From positions 1-64,000 of the forward strand of contig NZ_JACHJJ010000025.1 of assembly GCF_014203605.1 (NCBI RefSeq): a stretch of DNA of 64,000 nucleotides, given 5' to 3'. The notes under the pieces are model-generated. The model ran no database searches. It saw only the letters and a program-made list of their open reading frames with translations, and was not told the origin of the DNA. The translations under genes were made by a program, and so were the position numbers. Shown in pieces: positions 34,563 to 43,492 of the stretch. Source of the DNA: Thiemannella venezuelensis (lineage in GTDB: Bacteria > Actinomycetota > Actinomycetes > Streptosporangiales > Streptosporangiaceae). Numbering within the stretch: the stretch's first letter is position 1; each line of letters starts with the position of its first letter.

Positions 34563-34604
34563 GGGAGGCCCGTCCGCGACCGACCGGCCGCGGACGGGCC
34601 TCCC
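34563..34604 (+). terminator. Strong hairpin terminator
   Basis: A perfect 16-bp stem (34563-34578 with 34589-34604, beginning GGGAGGCCCGTCCGCG) has a 10-base loop and is followed by an AT-rich stretch. It separates the small basic gene from the chitinase promoter. Confidence 0.8.
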
Positions 34605-34620
34605 GCTAATTATCAAGAAA

Positions 34621-34667
34621 GTTTCCTAAAAGAAAGCATTGACGTGCCTGGTGGGAGCGTTTAACTT
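34621..34667 (+). promoter_or_regulatory. Chitinase promoter
   Basis: TTGACG at 34639-34644 and TAACTT at 34662-34667 are 17 bases apart and fit a vegetative sigma factor promoter. AAGAAAG occurs twice just upstream (near 34616 and 34630), partly as GAAAGTTTC, which could bind a regulator. The start codon is 70 bases downstream. Confidence 0.45.
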
Positions 34668-34736
34668 CACGATCGACAACCTGAACGGGGGCGGGTTGCG
34701 GCTCCATCGACGCGTTCTCGAAAGGTGGCACCCCCC

Positions 34737-37046
34737 GTGTCCTCACGCCTGCGCACCGGCCTCGCAGCGGCCGGCGCGTCCCTCGCGCTCCTCGCCGGAG
34801 CGCTCACCGGAGCGCTCTCCGCGCCGGCCGCCGCGGCCGCCGACCACGAGACCTGCCGCCCGGACGGCCTCTACACGACCCCGGGCGTCGACGTCCCCTA
34901 CTGCCAGGCCTACGACGAGAACGGCCGGGAGAAGATGGGCGCGGACCACCCGCGCCGCATCATCGGCTACTTCACCGGCTGGCGCACCGGCAAGAACGGC
35001 CAGCCGTCCTACCTGGCCAAGGACATCCCGTGGGGCAAGGTCACCCACATCAACTACGCGTTCGCGCACGTCGGCAAGGACAACAGGATCTCGGTCGGCG
35101 CCGACGGCCCGGGCAACGCGGCCACCGGCATGGAGTGGCCGGGGATCGACACGCTCGACCCGGCCCTGCCGTACAAGGGCCACTTCAACCTGCTGAACAA
35201 GTACAAGAAGGCCAACCCCGACGTCAAGACGCTGATCAGCGTCGGCGGCTGGGCCGAGACCGGCGGCTACTTCGACGCCACGGGCAAGCGCGAGCCCTCC
35301 GGCGGCTTCTACTCGATGACCACCAACGCCGACGGCTCGGTCAACCAGGCGGGCATCGACGCCTTCGCCTCCTCCACGGTGGACTTCATCCGGAAGTACG
35401 GCTTCAACGGCGTCGACATCGACTACGAGTACCCGACCTCGATGAAGGACGCCGGCCACCCGCTGGACTGGCAGATCGCCAACGCCCGCCGCGGGTCGCT
35501 GATGAAGGGCTACGCCGCCCTGATGAAGACCCTGCGCGACAGGCTCAACGCCGCCTCCGCGGCCGACGGCAAGTACTACATGCTCACCATCGCCTCGCCC
35601 TCCTCCGGCTACCTGCTGCGCGGCATGGAGACCTTCCAGGTCACCCGGTACCTGGACTACGTCAACATCATGTCCTACGACCTGCACGGCGCCTGGAACG
35701 AGTTCGTCGGCCCCAACGCCGCCCTCTACGACGACGGCAAGGACGCCGAGCTGGCCAAGTGGGGCGTCTACACGACCTCCCAGTACGGCGGGATCGGCTA
35801 CCTCAACACCGACTGGGCCTACCACTACTTCCGCGGTGCCATGCAGTCCGGCCGGATCAACATCGGCGTGCCGTACTACACGCGCGGCTGGCGCAACGTC
35901 ACCGGCGGCACGAACGGCCTGTGGGGCAAGGCGGTCGGCTCCAACTGCCCGACCGGCCTGACCTCCTGCGGCGACGGCGCGCGCGGCGTCGACAACCTCT
36001 GGCACGACCTGGAGCACGACAAGGAGGTCAGCGGCGGCGGCAACCCGCTCTGGCACGCCAGGAACCTCGCCGAGGGCCGCATCGGCTCCTACGCCTCCGT
36101 CTACGGCCTCGACCCGAACGACCCCGAGGACAGGCTGACCGGCACCTACACCGAGCACTACGACTCGACCATGGCCGCGCCGTGGCTGTGGAACCCCGCC
36201 AAGAAGGTCTTCCTGTCCACCGAGAACGAGAAGTCGATCGGCACCAAGATCGACTACGTCAAGGACAGGGGCATCGGCGGCATCATGATCTGGGAGCTGG
36301 CCGGCGACTACGACTGGGACGCCGCCAAGGGCGAGTACTTCATGGGCGACACGCTCACGACCCTGATGTACGACAAGCTCAAGACCGCCGCGCCGTACGG
36401 CGCCGCCCGGTCCAAGGTCGCGATCCCCGCCGAGAAGCTGGACGTGCGGATCGAGGCGGGCGCCTTCCCCGCCGGTGACAGCAACTACCCGATCAGCCCC
36501 AAGCTGACCATCACCAACAAGTCCTCGATGACGATCCCCGGCGGCGCGGAGTTCCAGTGGGACTACTCCACCGCCGCGCCGAACAACGCCAAGGACCAGT
36601 CCGGCTTCGGTCTCAGGATCGTCAGCAGCGAGCACTCCACCGCCGGCAACGTCGGCGGCCTGAAGGGCGACTTCCACCGGGTCTCGGTGAAGCTGCCCGC
36701 CTGGCAGTCCCTGGCCCCCGGCGCCTCGGTGACCATGGACTACGTCTACTACCTCCCGGTCCCGGGCACGGCCAACCACACGCTGACCTTCGGCGGCAAG
36801 ACCTACGGCCTGGCCATGGACAACGCCCGCGGCGCCACCGAGCCCGACCCGAGCCCGACGCCGACCGTCACCGAGGACCCGGGCGGCGACTGCGCCTACC
36901 CGGCCTGGGAGCCCGGGAAGGTCTACAACGGCGGCGACCGGGTCTCGCACAAGGACCACAACTGGGAGGCCAAGTGGTGGACCCAGAACAACGAGCCCGG
37001 CACCACCGGCGAGTGGGGCGTCTGGAAGGACCTCGGCGCCTGCTGA
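34737..37046 (+). CDS. Secreted GH18 chitinase with C-terminal chitin-binding domain
   Basis: This extracellular chitinase (769 residues) starts at GTG 34737 behind AAAGGTGG; GTG 34725 is possible. A Sec signal peptide ends near residue 34 (APAAAAA). The GH18 barrel follows with the catalytic motif GVDIDYEYP, in which Glu231 is the proton donor, then the MSYDLHG substrate-assistance segment. After the barrel comes a beta-rich domain (about 560-690), a PDPSPTPT linker and a CBM5/12 module (CAYPAWEPGKVYNGGD to the last Cys). It degrades chitin outside the cell. Two hairpins follow the stop. Confidence 0.95.
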   Translation: MSSRLRTGLAAAGASLALLAGALTGALSAPAAAAADHETCRPDGLYTTPGVDVPYCQAYDENGREKMGADHPRRIIGYFTGWRTGKNGQPSYLAKDIPWGKVTHINYAFAHVGKDNRISVGADGPGNAATGMEWPGIDTLDPALPYKGHFNLLNKYKKANPDVKTLISVGGWAETGGYFDATGKREPSGGFYSMTTNADGSVNQAGIDAFASSTVDFIRKYGFNGVDIDYEYPTSMKDAGHPLDWQIANARRGSLMKGYAALMKTLRDRLNAASAADGKYYMLTIASPSSGYLLRGMETFQVTRYLDYVNIMSYDLHGAWNEFVGPNAALYDDGKDAELAKWGVYTTSQYGGIGYLNTDWAYHYFRGAMQSGRINIGVPYYTRGWRNVTGGTNGLWGKAVGSNCPTGLTSCGDGARGVDNLWHDLEHDKEVSGGGNPLWHARNLAEGRIGSYASVYGLDPNDPEDRLTGTYTEHYDSTMAAPWLWNPAKKVFLSTENEKSIGTKIDYVKDRGIGGIMIWELAGDYDWDAAKGEYFMGDTLTTLMYDKLKTAAPYGAARSKVAIPAEKLDVRIEAGAFPAGDSNYPISPKLTITNKSSMTIPGGAEFQWDYSTAAPNNAKDQSGFGLRIVSSEHSTAGNVGGLKGDFHRVSVKLPAWQSLAPGASVTMDYVYYLPVPGTANHTLTFGGKTYGLAMDNARGATEPDPSPTPTVTEDPGGDCAYPAWEPGKVYNGGDRVSHKDHNWEAKWWTQNNEPGTTGEWGVWKDLGAC

Positions 37047-37062
37047 CCCGCACGTGAGACCC

Positions 37063-37172
37063 GGGGCGGGCGCTCCCCCGCCCGCCCCCAGGCTCCCGCT
37101 GACCCGGCGTGACGGCCCACGACAGCGGAGACAGGCCCGCCCCCGACCGGCGATCCCGGACGGGGGCGGGCC
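37063..37172 (+). terminator. Two terminator hairpins after the chitinase gene
   Basis: GGGGCGGGCG at 37063-37072 pairs with 37079-37088 (6-base loop). GGCCCGCCCCCG at 37134-37145 pairs with 37161-37172 (15-base loop). Both stems are perfect and lie between the chitinase gene and copC. Confidence 0.65.
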
Positions 37173-37215
37173 GCGTTGCCCGGCTGAGCGGCCGGGATGG
37201 GAACATGGTCGGGTT

Positions 37216-37830
37216 ATGAGGACACTCGACAGAAGGCCGCGAGCGGTGCCGCGGCTACTCACGGTCCTGCTGCTGGCCGGTGCCGCGCTGTTCGGCGCGG
37301 GCACCCCGGCGCAGGCCCACAACGTGCTGATCGGCAGCGACCCCGAGGACGGCGCCCGGATCGCCGCCGGCCCGGAGCGGATCACCCTCACCTTCGACCA
37401 GCCGGTACGGCAGGGCTTCGCGAAGATCAGCGTGACCGGCCCGGACGGAACCCGCTGGGAGGAGGGCGAGACCGCCGTCAACGGCGAGAAGGTCACCATC
37501 GGCCTGCGGCCCCTCGGCCCGGCCGGGGAGTACGCCGTGGGCTACCGCATCCTCTCCTCCGACGGCCACCCCGTCGCGGACAAGGTGACCTTCACCCTGA
37601 CCACCCCGGGCTCGGGGGCCGCCTCCCAGGCGCCACCGGCCGCCACCGCCCCCGAGGCCACCGCCGCGCCCGTGACGACCACCCCCGACCTGAGCGCCCA
37701 GGCTGCCGAGGCCGCGCAGAACGGCGGCGCCGGGATGGCCGTGCTCTGGATCGCCGGCTCCCTGGTCGTGCTGGGCGGCGCCACCGTCGTGGCGATGCGC
37801 CGTACCCGCGACCGGGAGGGGGCGCGGTGA
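37216..37830 (+). CDS. copC: CopC-type copper-binding protein, membrane-anchored
   Basis: The 204-residue protein has a signal peptide ending in AQA before a histidine. This leaves His as the first residue of the mature chain, which is the copper(II) ligand of CopC proteins. The second conserved site is SSDGHPVADK near residue 120. A Thr/Ala-rich linker and a C-terminal membrane helix (about 177-196) tether the domain outside the membrane. The GTG start of copD overlaps its stop (GTGA), so CopC and CopD are produced together for copper uptake or homeostasis. Confidence 0.92.
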   Translation: MRTLDRRPRAVPRLLTVLLLAGAALFGAGTPAQAHNVLIGSDPEDGARIAAGPERITLTFDQPVRQGFAKISVTGPDGTRWEEGETAVNGEKVTIGLRPLGPAGEYAVGYRILSSDGHPVADKVTFTLTTPGSGAASQAPPAATAPEATAAPVTTTPDLSAQAAEAAQNGGAGMAVLWIAGSLVVLGGATVVAMRRTRDREGAR

Positions 37831-38912
37831 CCGCGGAAGGAGCCGAGGCGGCGGGCGGCGGCATGACCGCGCCCGCCGGTCCCGCCGGCGGGCGGACGGC
37901 CGCGCCGGAGGCGGTCGCGACGCTCCCGGCCTGGGGCCTCGCCGCCGGGGCGGTCTCCGCCGTCCTCGTCGCGACGGCGCTCGGCGCCGCGGAGGCCGTG
38001 CCCGGCATCGCACTGCCCGGCCCGCTGGTGGAGTACGGCCTGCCGGTGCTGCGCGTGCTGCTGGACCTGGCGGCGGTGGCGGTGGTCGGGCTGAGCTTCC
38101 TGCCCAAGCTGCTCGGCTTCGACGATCCGGAGCGCACCGAGCCGGTGATGCGCCGGGCCCGGCCGATGGCGGTGACGTTCGCCTGGGCCTGGGCGGTGCT
38201 GGCGCTGGTGACGATCGTCTTCCTGACCGCCGAGCTGCATGCGGGTGCGCTCCCCACTCCGGGGATGATCGCCGGGTACGTCGACGAGTTCGGCGCGGGC
38301 CAGGGCCTGCTCTTCAGCGCCGCCTGCGCACTGGCCTACGCGGGGATCGGACTGCTGGCGGTGCGCTTCGGGGAGAAGGTCCCGGCAGAGCTGCGGATCG
38401 TGATCGCCCTGTTCGGCCTGCTTCCGATCCCGGTCACCGGCCACGCGCTGGAGTCGGTCTGGCACGACCCCGTCATGATCTCGATGGAGCTGCACGTGCT
38501 GGGCGCGGCGGCGTGGACCGGCGGGCTGGCCGCGATCGCCCTTCTGACCGCCCGGAACCGCGAGCTGCTGGCCCGGATCCTGCCGAGGTTCTCCCGGCTG
38601 GCCACCATCGCGCTGGTCGTGGTCGGCGTCTCGGGGCTGGTGAACGGCCTGGCCACGATGGCGCTCACCCCCGGAGTCGAGCTGCCCGGCGACCTGCTGA
38701 CCAGCGAGTACGGCCTGCTGGTGGTGGCCAAGGTCGCGCTCACCGCCCTGCTGGTCCCGCTCGCCGCCCACATCCGCTTCCGCCTCCTGCCCCGGATCGA
38801 GCGGCGGGAGACGACGGCGATCGCCGGGTGGGCGGCGGCCGAGGTCACCGTCATGGGTCTGGCCTACGGGGTGGCGGTGGCGCTGACGACCGCCGGGATC
38901 CCTCCCGCCTGA
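37827..38912 (+). CDS. copD: CopD-type copper transport membrane protein
   Basis: The 361-residue protein with about nine membrane helices carries a CopD domain in its C-terminal half (HVLGAAAWTGGLAAI, with the conserved His and Trp). It is thought to take copper from CopC across the membrane. The N-terminal 25 residues are cytosolic and low in complexity. GTG 37827 overlaps copC; no other start fits. Confidence 0.9.
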   Translation: MTAEGAEAAGGGMTAPAGPAGGRTAAPEAVATLPAWGLAAGAVSAVLVATALGAAEAVPGIALPGPLVEYGLPVLRVLLDLAAVAVVGLSFLPKLLGFDDPERTEPVMRRARPMAVTFAWAWAVLALVTIVFLTAELHAGALPTPGMIAGYVDEFGAGQGLLFSAACALAYAGIGLLAVRFGEKVPAELRIVIALFGLLPIPVTGHALESVWHDPVMISMELHVLGAAAWTGGLAAIALLTARNRELLARILPRFSRLATIALVVVGVSGLVNGLATMALTPGVELPGDLLTSEYGLLVVAKVALTALLVPLAAHIRFRLLPRIERRETTAIAGWAAAEVTVMGLAYGVAVALTTAGIPPA

Positions 38913-38966
38913 CCGGCTCCGTGCGGGGCGACGGTCGCCCCGCACGGTCCCGGATCAGGCGCGGGC

Positions 38967-40109
38967 TCATGCGCCGGCCGTGACCTCGCGGTCCCGGGCC
39001 CGCAGCCGGTAGCGGGTGAGGAACCACTCGCCGCCCAGCCAGAGGGCGGTGAGCAGGGCCCCGCCGATCGCCATGGTCATCAGGGAGACCAGGGGCGGGG
39101 AGGCCAGCCAGCCGTTCTGCAGCCGGAGCGCCTGGTCCACCACGATGGTCGTGAGCAGGGAGCCGACCAGCGCCCGCAGGACCGGGTTGCGGAGCAGGAA
39201 CGCCAGGTCGATCGCGAGCGCCCCGGCGACCAGGAAGGCCGGGACAGCCGAGCGCGGGAAGTCGGCGACGGCGAGCAGCGGCCAGATCAGCGCGCGGTAG
39301 GCGACGTAGGCGCCGACCACGGCGGTGGCGGCGAACGCCCGGCCGATCATCGCTCGGGCGAAGACCAGCACGATCATCGCGGCGGCCGCGGCGTAGAGCG
39401 GATAGACGTGGTCGGGCACCGGCAGCGAGAAGTTGACCACCATCTCCCGGTCGATCGCACGGCCCATCTGGTCGGCGGCGAACTGCAGCAGGATCGGCTC
39501 GGCCTCCGGCTTGCCGGCGTCCCACGCCCGGATCCCGAAGACGCCGTACTCCTGGTGCTGCGCGGGGAACCAGACGTTCTCGAACATGAACACGAACAGG
39601 CCGCCCAGGACGAGCGTGCGCGTCCGGCCGGGCGGGGCGCCGATGAACCAGCCCCGGATCACCCCGCAGATCATGAAGAACGTGCCGATGTACAGCAACA
39701 TGTGCGACGGGCTCCACGAGGTGATGTCGAGCCCGTTGACGCGGTGGTTGATCAGGTCCAGCGGGACGGCGATCAGGAACGTCGCGGTGCCCCACTGGAT
39801 GAGGCGCTGCGCCGTCCTGTCCACGCCGTACCCGGTGTAGACGTGGATGATCGTCAGGGCGACCACGACGACCGTGCCGACGCTGTTGAGCAGGTGCGGC
39901 GGGGCCAGGTCGTCACGGAGCCACTTGAAGTGCCAGGAGACGTCCCAGGACGCCCCCAGCACCTTGAAGGAGAAGGCGACCAGCCAGCCGAGGTACAGCA
40001 CCCGGAACAGCTCGGCAGGGGTCTCCCTCCCCGCGGGGCCACGGGTCCAGTACGGCAGAGCCCACGCGACGACCGACGCGGCTCTTCTTCTCAGGCTCAC
40101 TGCTGTCAC
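38967..40109 (-). CDS. Polytopic membrane protein of unknown function
   Basis: The protein has about 380 residues from GTG 40109; GTG 40100 and an upstream start at 40181 are also in frame. It has nine or ten membrane helices. Conserved-looking polar residues within the helices include WDVSWHFKW, LINHRVNGLDITSWSPSHML and FPAQHQEYG, with several His and Trp that could bind a metal or haem. It converges on copD from the other side, so a role in copper or respiratory-oxidase biology is possible, but no family is recognised. Confidence 0.8.
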   Translation of the reverse strand: MTAVSLRRRAASVVAWALPYWTRGPAGRETPAELFRVLYLGWLVAFSFKVLGASWDVSWHFKWLRDDLAPPHLLNSVGTVVVVALTIIHVYTGYGVDRTAQRLIQWGTATFLIAVPLDLINHRVNGLDITSWSPSHMLLYIGTFFMICGVIRGWFIGAPPGRTRTLVLGGLFVFMFENVWFPAQHQEYGVFGIRAWDAGKPEAEPILLQFAADQMGRAIDREMVVNFSLPVPDHVYPLYAAAAAMIVLVFARAMIGRAFAATAVVGAYVAYRALIWPLLAVADFPRSAVPAFLVAGALAIDLAFLLRNPVLRALVGSLLTTIVVDQALRLQNGWLASPPLVSLMTMAIGGALLTALWLGGEWFLTRYRLRARDREVTAGA

Positions 40110-40186
40110 GCGTCGAAATGATGCCCGGCCTTGATGAAGACCGCAATCAGGGGCATCCCCCGGGCATACGTGGATAATCACAAGAT

Positions 40187-40702
40187 ATGGGAGCTTTTGT
40201 GCGGGATGGGGGTCCCGATGACGTCGGGGCCGTCCTGCGGGTCAAGAACGAGACCTGGCGGACCGCCTACCGGGGCCTGCTTCCCCAGGACTTCCTCGAC
40301 GGGCTGAGCGTCACGCCCCGGGCGGTGCAGGCCTGGCGGGCGCGGATCGGCTCCGGCGCGCAGCACCTCGCGGTCGGCGAGGCCGGCGGGGAGGTCTCCG
40401 GCTTCGTCCTGTACGGCCCGGCGGAGGACGAGGGCACCGGCGGCGCGGAGATCCATGCGATCTACGTGCTCGCCGAGCACTGGTCCACCGGACTGGGCCT
40501 GGCCCTGATGGCGCACGCCGTAGGGCACCTGGCCGAGCTGGGGTACCGCGAGGCGGGCCTGTGGGTGCTGGAGGGCAACGCCCGCGCCCGCCGCTTCTAC
40601 GAGCGCTTCGGCTTCACCCCCTCCGGCCGCGTCCAGGACGTGGATGGCCTGCCGTTCCCAGCCCCCGAGCTGCATTACCGGATGGCGCTGGCCACCGGCT
40701 GA
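40187..40702 (+). CDS. GNAT-family N-acetyltransferase
   Basis: The 171-residue GNAT protein transfers an acyl group from acyl-CoA to an amine. The CoA pyrophosphate loop is HWSTGLGLALM (near 104-114), and the C-terminal ARRFYERFGFTPSGR is typical of the family. No ribosome binding site is visible before ATG 40187, so the mRNA may be leaderless. The substrate is unknown. Confidence 0.9.
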   Translation: MGAFVRDGGPDDVGAVLRVKNETWRTAYRGLLPQDFLDGLSVTPRAVQAWRARIGSGAQHLAVGEAGGEVSGFVLYGPAEDEGTGGAEIHAIYVLAEHWSTGLGLALMAHAVGHLAELGYREAGLWVLEGNARARRFYERFGFTPSGRVQDVDGLPFPAPELHYRMALATG

Positions 40703-40750
40703 GCGGGGGCGTCTCAGCGAGCTCTCAGCTCCGGTCTGTAACCTCCCCGC

Positions 40751-43492
40751 ATGAGGCTTTCGGGGAGACGCGCCGTCTGGGCCGCGGTGACCGCCGTGCT
40801 GGTCATCGCCGTCGCGACCTGGGTGGTGTGGCCGTCCGGGCCGCGGGTACGGGTCCAGGACCAGGCCATCGCGGTGGTCGACGGACCCGCCGACGACCAG
40901 CGGGTCACGCTCGACACGAGCTTCTTCCCGCCCGCGGGCGGCGGCAAGGCTCCGGCGGTGCTGCTCGCGCACGGCTTCGGCGGCAGCAAGCAGAGCGTCC
41001 GCGCCGAAGCGCTCCGGCTCGCGCAGGAGGGCTACGCCGTGCTGACCTGGTCCGCGCGGGGCTTCGGCCGCTCGACCGGGCAGATCGCGCTCAACTCCCC
41101 CGACTACGAGGTCAAGGACGTCCGCCAGCTCGTCGACTGGCTGGCCGGGCGGCCCGAGGTCCGGCTCGACGGGAGCGGCGACCCGCGCGTCGGCATCGCG
41201 GGCGGGTCGTACGGCGGCGCCATCGCGCTGATGGCCGCCGCCCACGACGACCGGATCGACGCGATCGCCCCGCAGATCACCTGGCACGACCTGGCCGACG
41301 CGCTCTTCCCCGACGCCGGCGGGCGGGGTCCGGAGAACGGCGTGTTCAAGCGCATGTGGGCCGGGCTGTTCTTCAGCCGGGGCGGCCCGCAGGCCGGGGG
41401 CGGGCTGGCCGCGCTGACCGGGCAGGGCGGCTCCGGCCAGGACGCGGACGGCGAGGCCGGCCCGGACGCGCAGGGCGGCCGGGACCCGGGAACGGTCCAG
41501 CCGCTGACCGCCGAGGAGGTCCGGTGCGGCCGGTTCCTGCCGGCGATCTGCGACATGTACCAGCAGGTGGCCGAGACCGGCCGGGCGACCGCCGCGGCGG
41601 TCGAGACGCTGCGCAGGTCCAGCCCGGTCTCCGTGCCGGGCCGGATCAGGGTCCCGACCCTGCTGGTCCAGGGGCTGCGCGACTCGCTGTTCCCGCTGGG
41701 CCACGCCGACGCCAACGCCAGGGCCATCGCGGCGACCGGCGCCCCGGTCGGCGTGGCCTGGTTCGACGGCGGCCACGACGGCGGCAGCGGCGAGGCCGAC
41801 TGGCTGCACGAGCAGACCCTCGGCTGGTTCGACCACTACCTGAAGCAGGCCCCCGCGGGGAACACCGCCGGAGCGGCCCGCACCGGCACCGCCGCCCGGC
41901 TGCCGGAGGGCGTCAGCCCCTTCACCGTGACGCGTGACGGCGGCCGGGACCCCGGCACCCGCCAGCAGGTACGGCTGCACGCCACCGCCGGCGCCTACTC
42001 CGGCCTGGCGGGGGCGGAGCAGACCTCCGTCGCCCTCACCGGCCCCGAGCAGCCGGTGGCCAACCCCCCCGGCGGCTCGCCCTCCTCGATCTCGGCCATC
42101 CCGGGCTTCGGCGGCCTGGCCACCGGCACCGGCAACCTCAGCCTCTCGGTGGACATGGCGGGCCAGAGCGCGAGCTTCGAGTCCGCGCCCCTGACCGCAC
42201 CCCTGCAGGTCACCGGATCCTCCACCGTCAAGGTCAGGGTCCGGATCGACTCCACCGCGGGCGGCGAGGGCACCGGGGAGGGCACGACCGAGGACACTGC
42301 GGACGGCACGGCCGGGGACACTGCCGGGGACACTGCGGGCCCCCGGGAGGTGACGCTGTTCGCCAAGCTGTACGACGCCGCGGGGGGAAACCAGGCGCCG
42401 GTCCTTCCCGAAGGACTCGTCGCACCGGTCAGGATCGCCGTCCCCGAGGGCGGCGCGGGCGAGGCCACCGTCACCCTGCCCGCGGTCGACCACCGCTTCG
42501 ACGTCGGCCACCGGCTGCGCGTCACCTTCGCCACCACCGACCTCGGCTACGACACCCCGGACGCCCCGGCCGTCTACCACGTCGCCCTGGCCTCCCCGGC
42601 GCTGGCCGCGCCCACCGCCCCCGCCCTGAGCACTCCGCCCACCGGCCCCGCCTGGTGGACCTGGGCCCTGCCGCTGGCCTCCGTGGTCGCCGCGGCGGCC
42701 CTGGTCCTCGCCGGCCGCCGCCGGCTGCGCGACGACCACGAGCCGGCGCTGGAGGAGGTGCCCCTGCGGATCGAGGGGCTGACCAAGGCCTACCGCAACG
42801 GCGAGCTCGCGGTGAACGACCTGTCCTTCACCGTCGAGCAGGGCCAGGTGCTCGGCCTGCTCGGCCCCAACGGCGCGGGCAAGACCACCACGATGCGCAT
42901 GATGCTGGGCCTGATCCACCCCGATGCGGGCGAGATCAGGATCTTCGGCCACCGCGTCGTCCCCGGCGCCCCGGTCCTGTCCCGGCTGGGCTCGTTCGTC
43001 GAGGGCGCCGGATTCCTGCCGCATCTGTCGGGCCGGGCCAACCTGGAGCTGTACTGGAAGGCGACGGGCCGCCCCGCCTCCGACGCCCACCTCGACGAGG
43101 CCCTGGAGATCGCCGGACTCGGCGCCGCCCTGGAGCGCGCGGTGCGGACCTACTCCCAGGGCATGCGCCAGCGCCTGGCCATCGCCCAGGCCATGCTCGG
43201 CCTGCCCGACCTGCTGGTCCTCGACGAGCCCACCAACGGCCTCGACCCGCCCCAGATCCGCGAGATGCGCGAGGTCCTGATCCGCTACGCGGCGCGGGGC
43301 CGTACCGTCATCGTCTCCAGCCACCTGCTCGCCGAGGTGGAGCAGACGTGCAGCCACGTGGTGGTCATGCACCGCGGCCGCCTCGTCACGGCCGGCCCGG
43401 TGAGCGAGCTGCTGCGCGGCCGTACGGCCGGCAACGGCGCGGGCGCCCGCCTGGAGGACGTGTTCCTGGACCTGATCGGAGAGAAGGCTTGA
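40751..43492 (+). CDS. Fusion of extracytoplasmic S15-type hydrolase and ABC ATPase
   Basis: The protein (913 residues) joins two unlike parts. Residues 7-27 form a membrane anchor. Residues 35-620 form an alpha/beta hydrolase of the S15/CocE type, with nucleophile Ser153 in GGSYGG and a C-terminal jelly-roll-like domain that includes a Thr/Asp/Gly-rich insert near 505-530. Residues 635-657 form a second membrane helix. Residues 675-913 are an ABC ATPase with Walker A GPNGAGKT (Lys711), signature SQGMRQ and Walker B LLVLDEP. The hydrolase should face outside and the ATPase inside. The permease gene overlaps the stop. Confidence 0.92.
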   Translation: MRLSGRRAVWAAVTAVLVIAVATWVVWPSGPRVRVQDQAIAVVDGPADDQRVTLDTSFFPPAGGGKAPAVLLAHGFGGSKQSVRAEALRLAQEGYAVLTWSARGFGRSTGQIALNSPDYEVKDVRQLVDWLAGRPEVRLDGSGDPRVGIAGGSYGGAIALMAAAHDDRIDAIAPQITWHDLADALFPDAGGRGPENGVFKRMWAGLFFSRGGPQAGGGLAALTGQGGSGQDADGEAGPDAQGGRDPGTVQPLTAEEVRCGRFLPAICDMYQQVAETGRATAAAVETLRRSSPVSVPGRIRVPTLLVQGLRDSLFPLGHADANARAIAATGAPVGVAWFDGGHDGGSGEADWLHEQTLGWFDHYLKQAPAGNTAGAARTGTAARLPEGVSPFTVTRDGGRDPGTRQQVRLHATAGAYSGLAGAEQTSVALTGPEQPVANPPGGSPSSISAIPGFGGLATGTGNLSLSVDMAGQSASFESAPLTAPLQVTGSSTVKVRVRIDSTAGGEGTGEGTTEDTADGTAGDTAGDTAGPREVTLFAKLYDAAGGNQAPVLPEGLVAPVRIAVPEGGAGEATVTLPAVDHRFDVGHRLRVTFATTDLGYDTPDAPAVYHVALASPALAAPTAPALSTPPTGPAWWTWALPLASVVAAAALVLAGRRRLRDDHEPALEEVPLRIEGLTKAYRNGELAVNDLSFTVEQGQVLGLLGPNGAGKTTTMRMMLGLIHPDAGEIRIFGHRVVPGAPVLSRLGSFVEGAGFLPHLSGRANLELYWKATGRPASDAHLDEALEIAGLGAALERAVRTYSQGMRQRLAIAQAMLGLPDLLVLDEPTNGLDPPQIREMREVLIRYAARGRTVIVSSHLLAEVEQTCSHVVVMHRGRLVTAGPVSELLRGRTAGNGAGARLEDVFLDLIGEKA

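Noticed and set aside
40178-43372. Minus-strand open frame opposite the hydrolase-ABC fusion
   Set aside because: It is the shadow of the well-supported plus-strand gene; its sequence has no family features.
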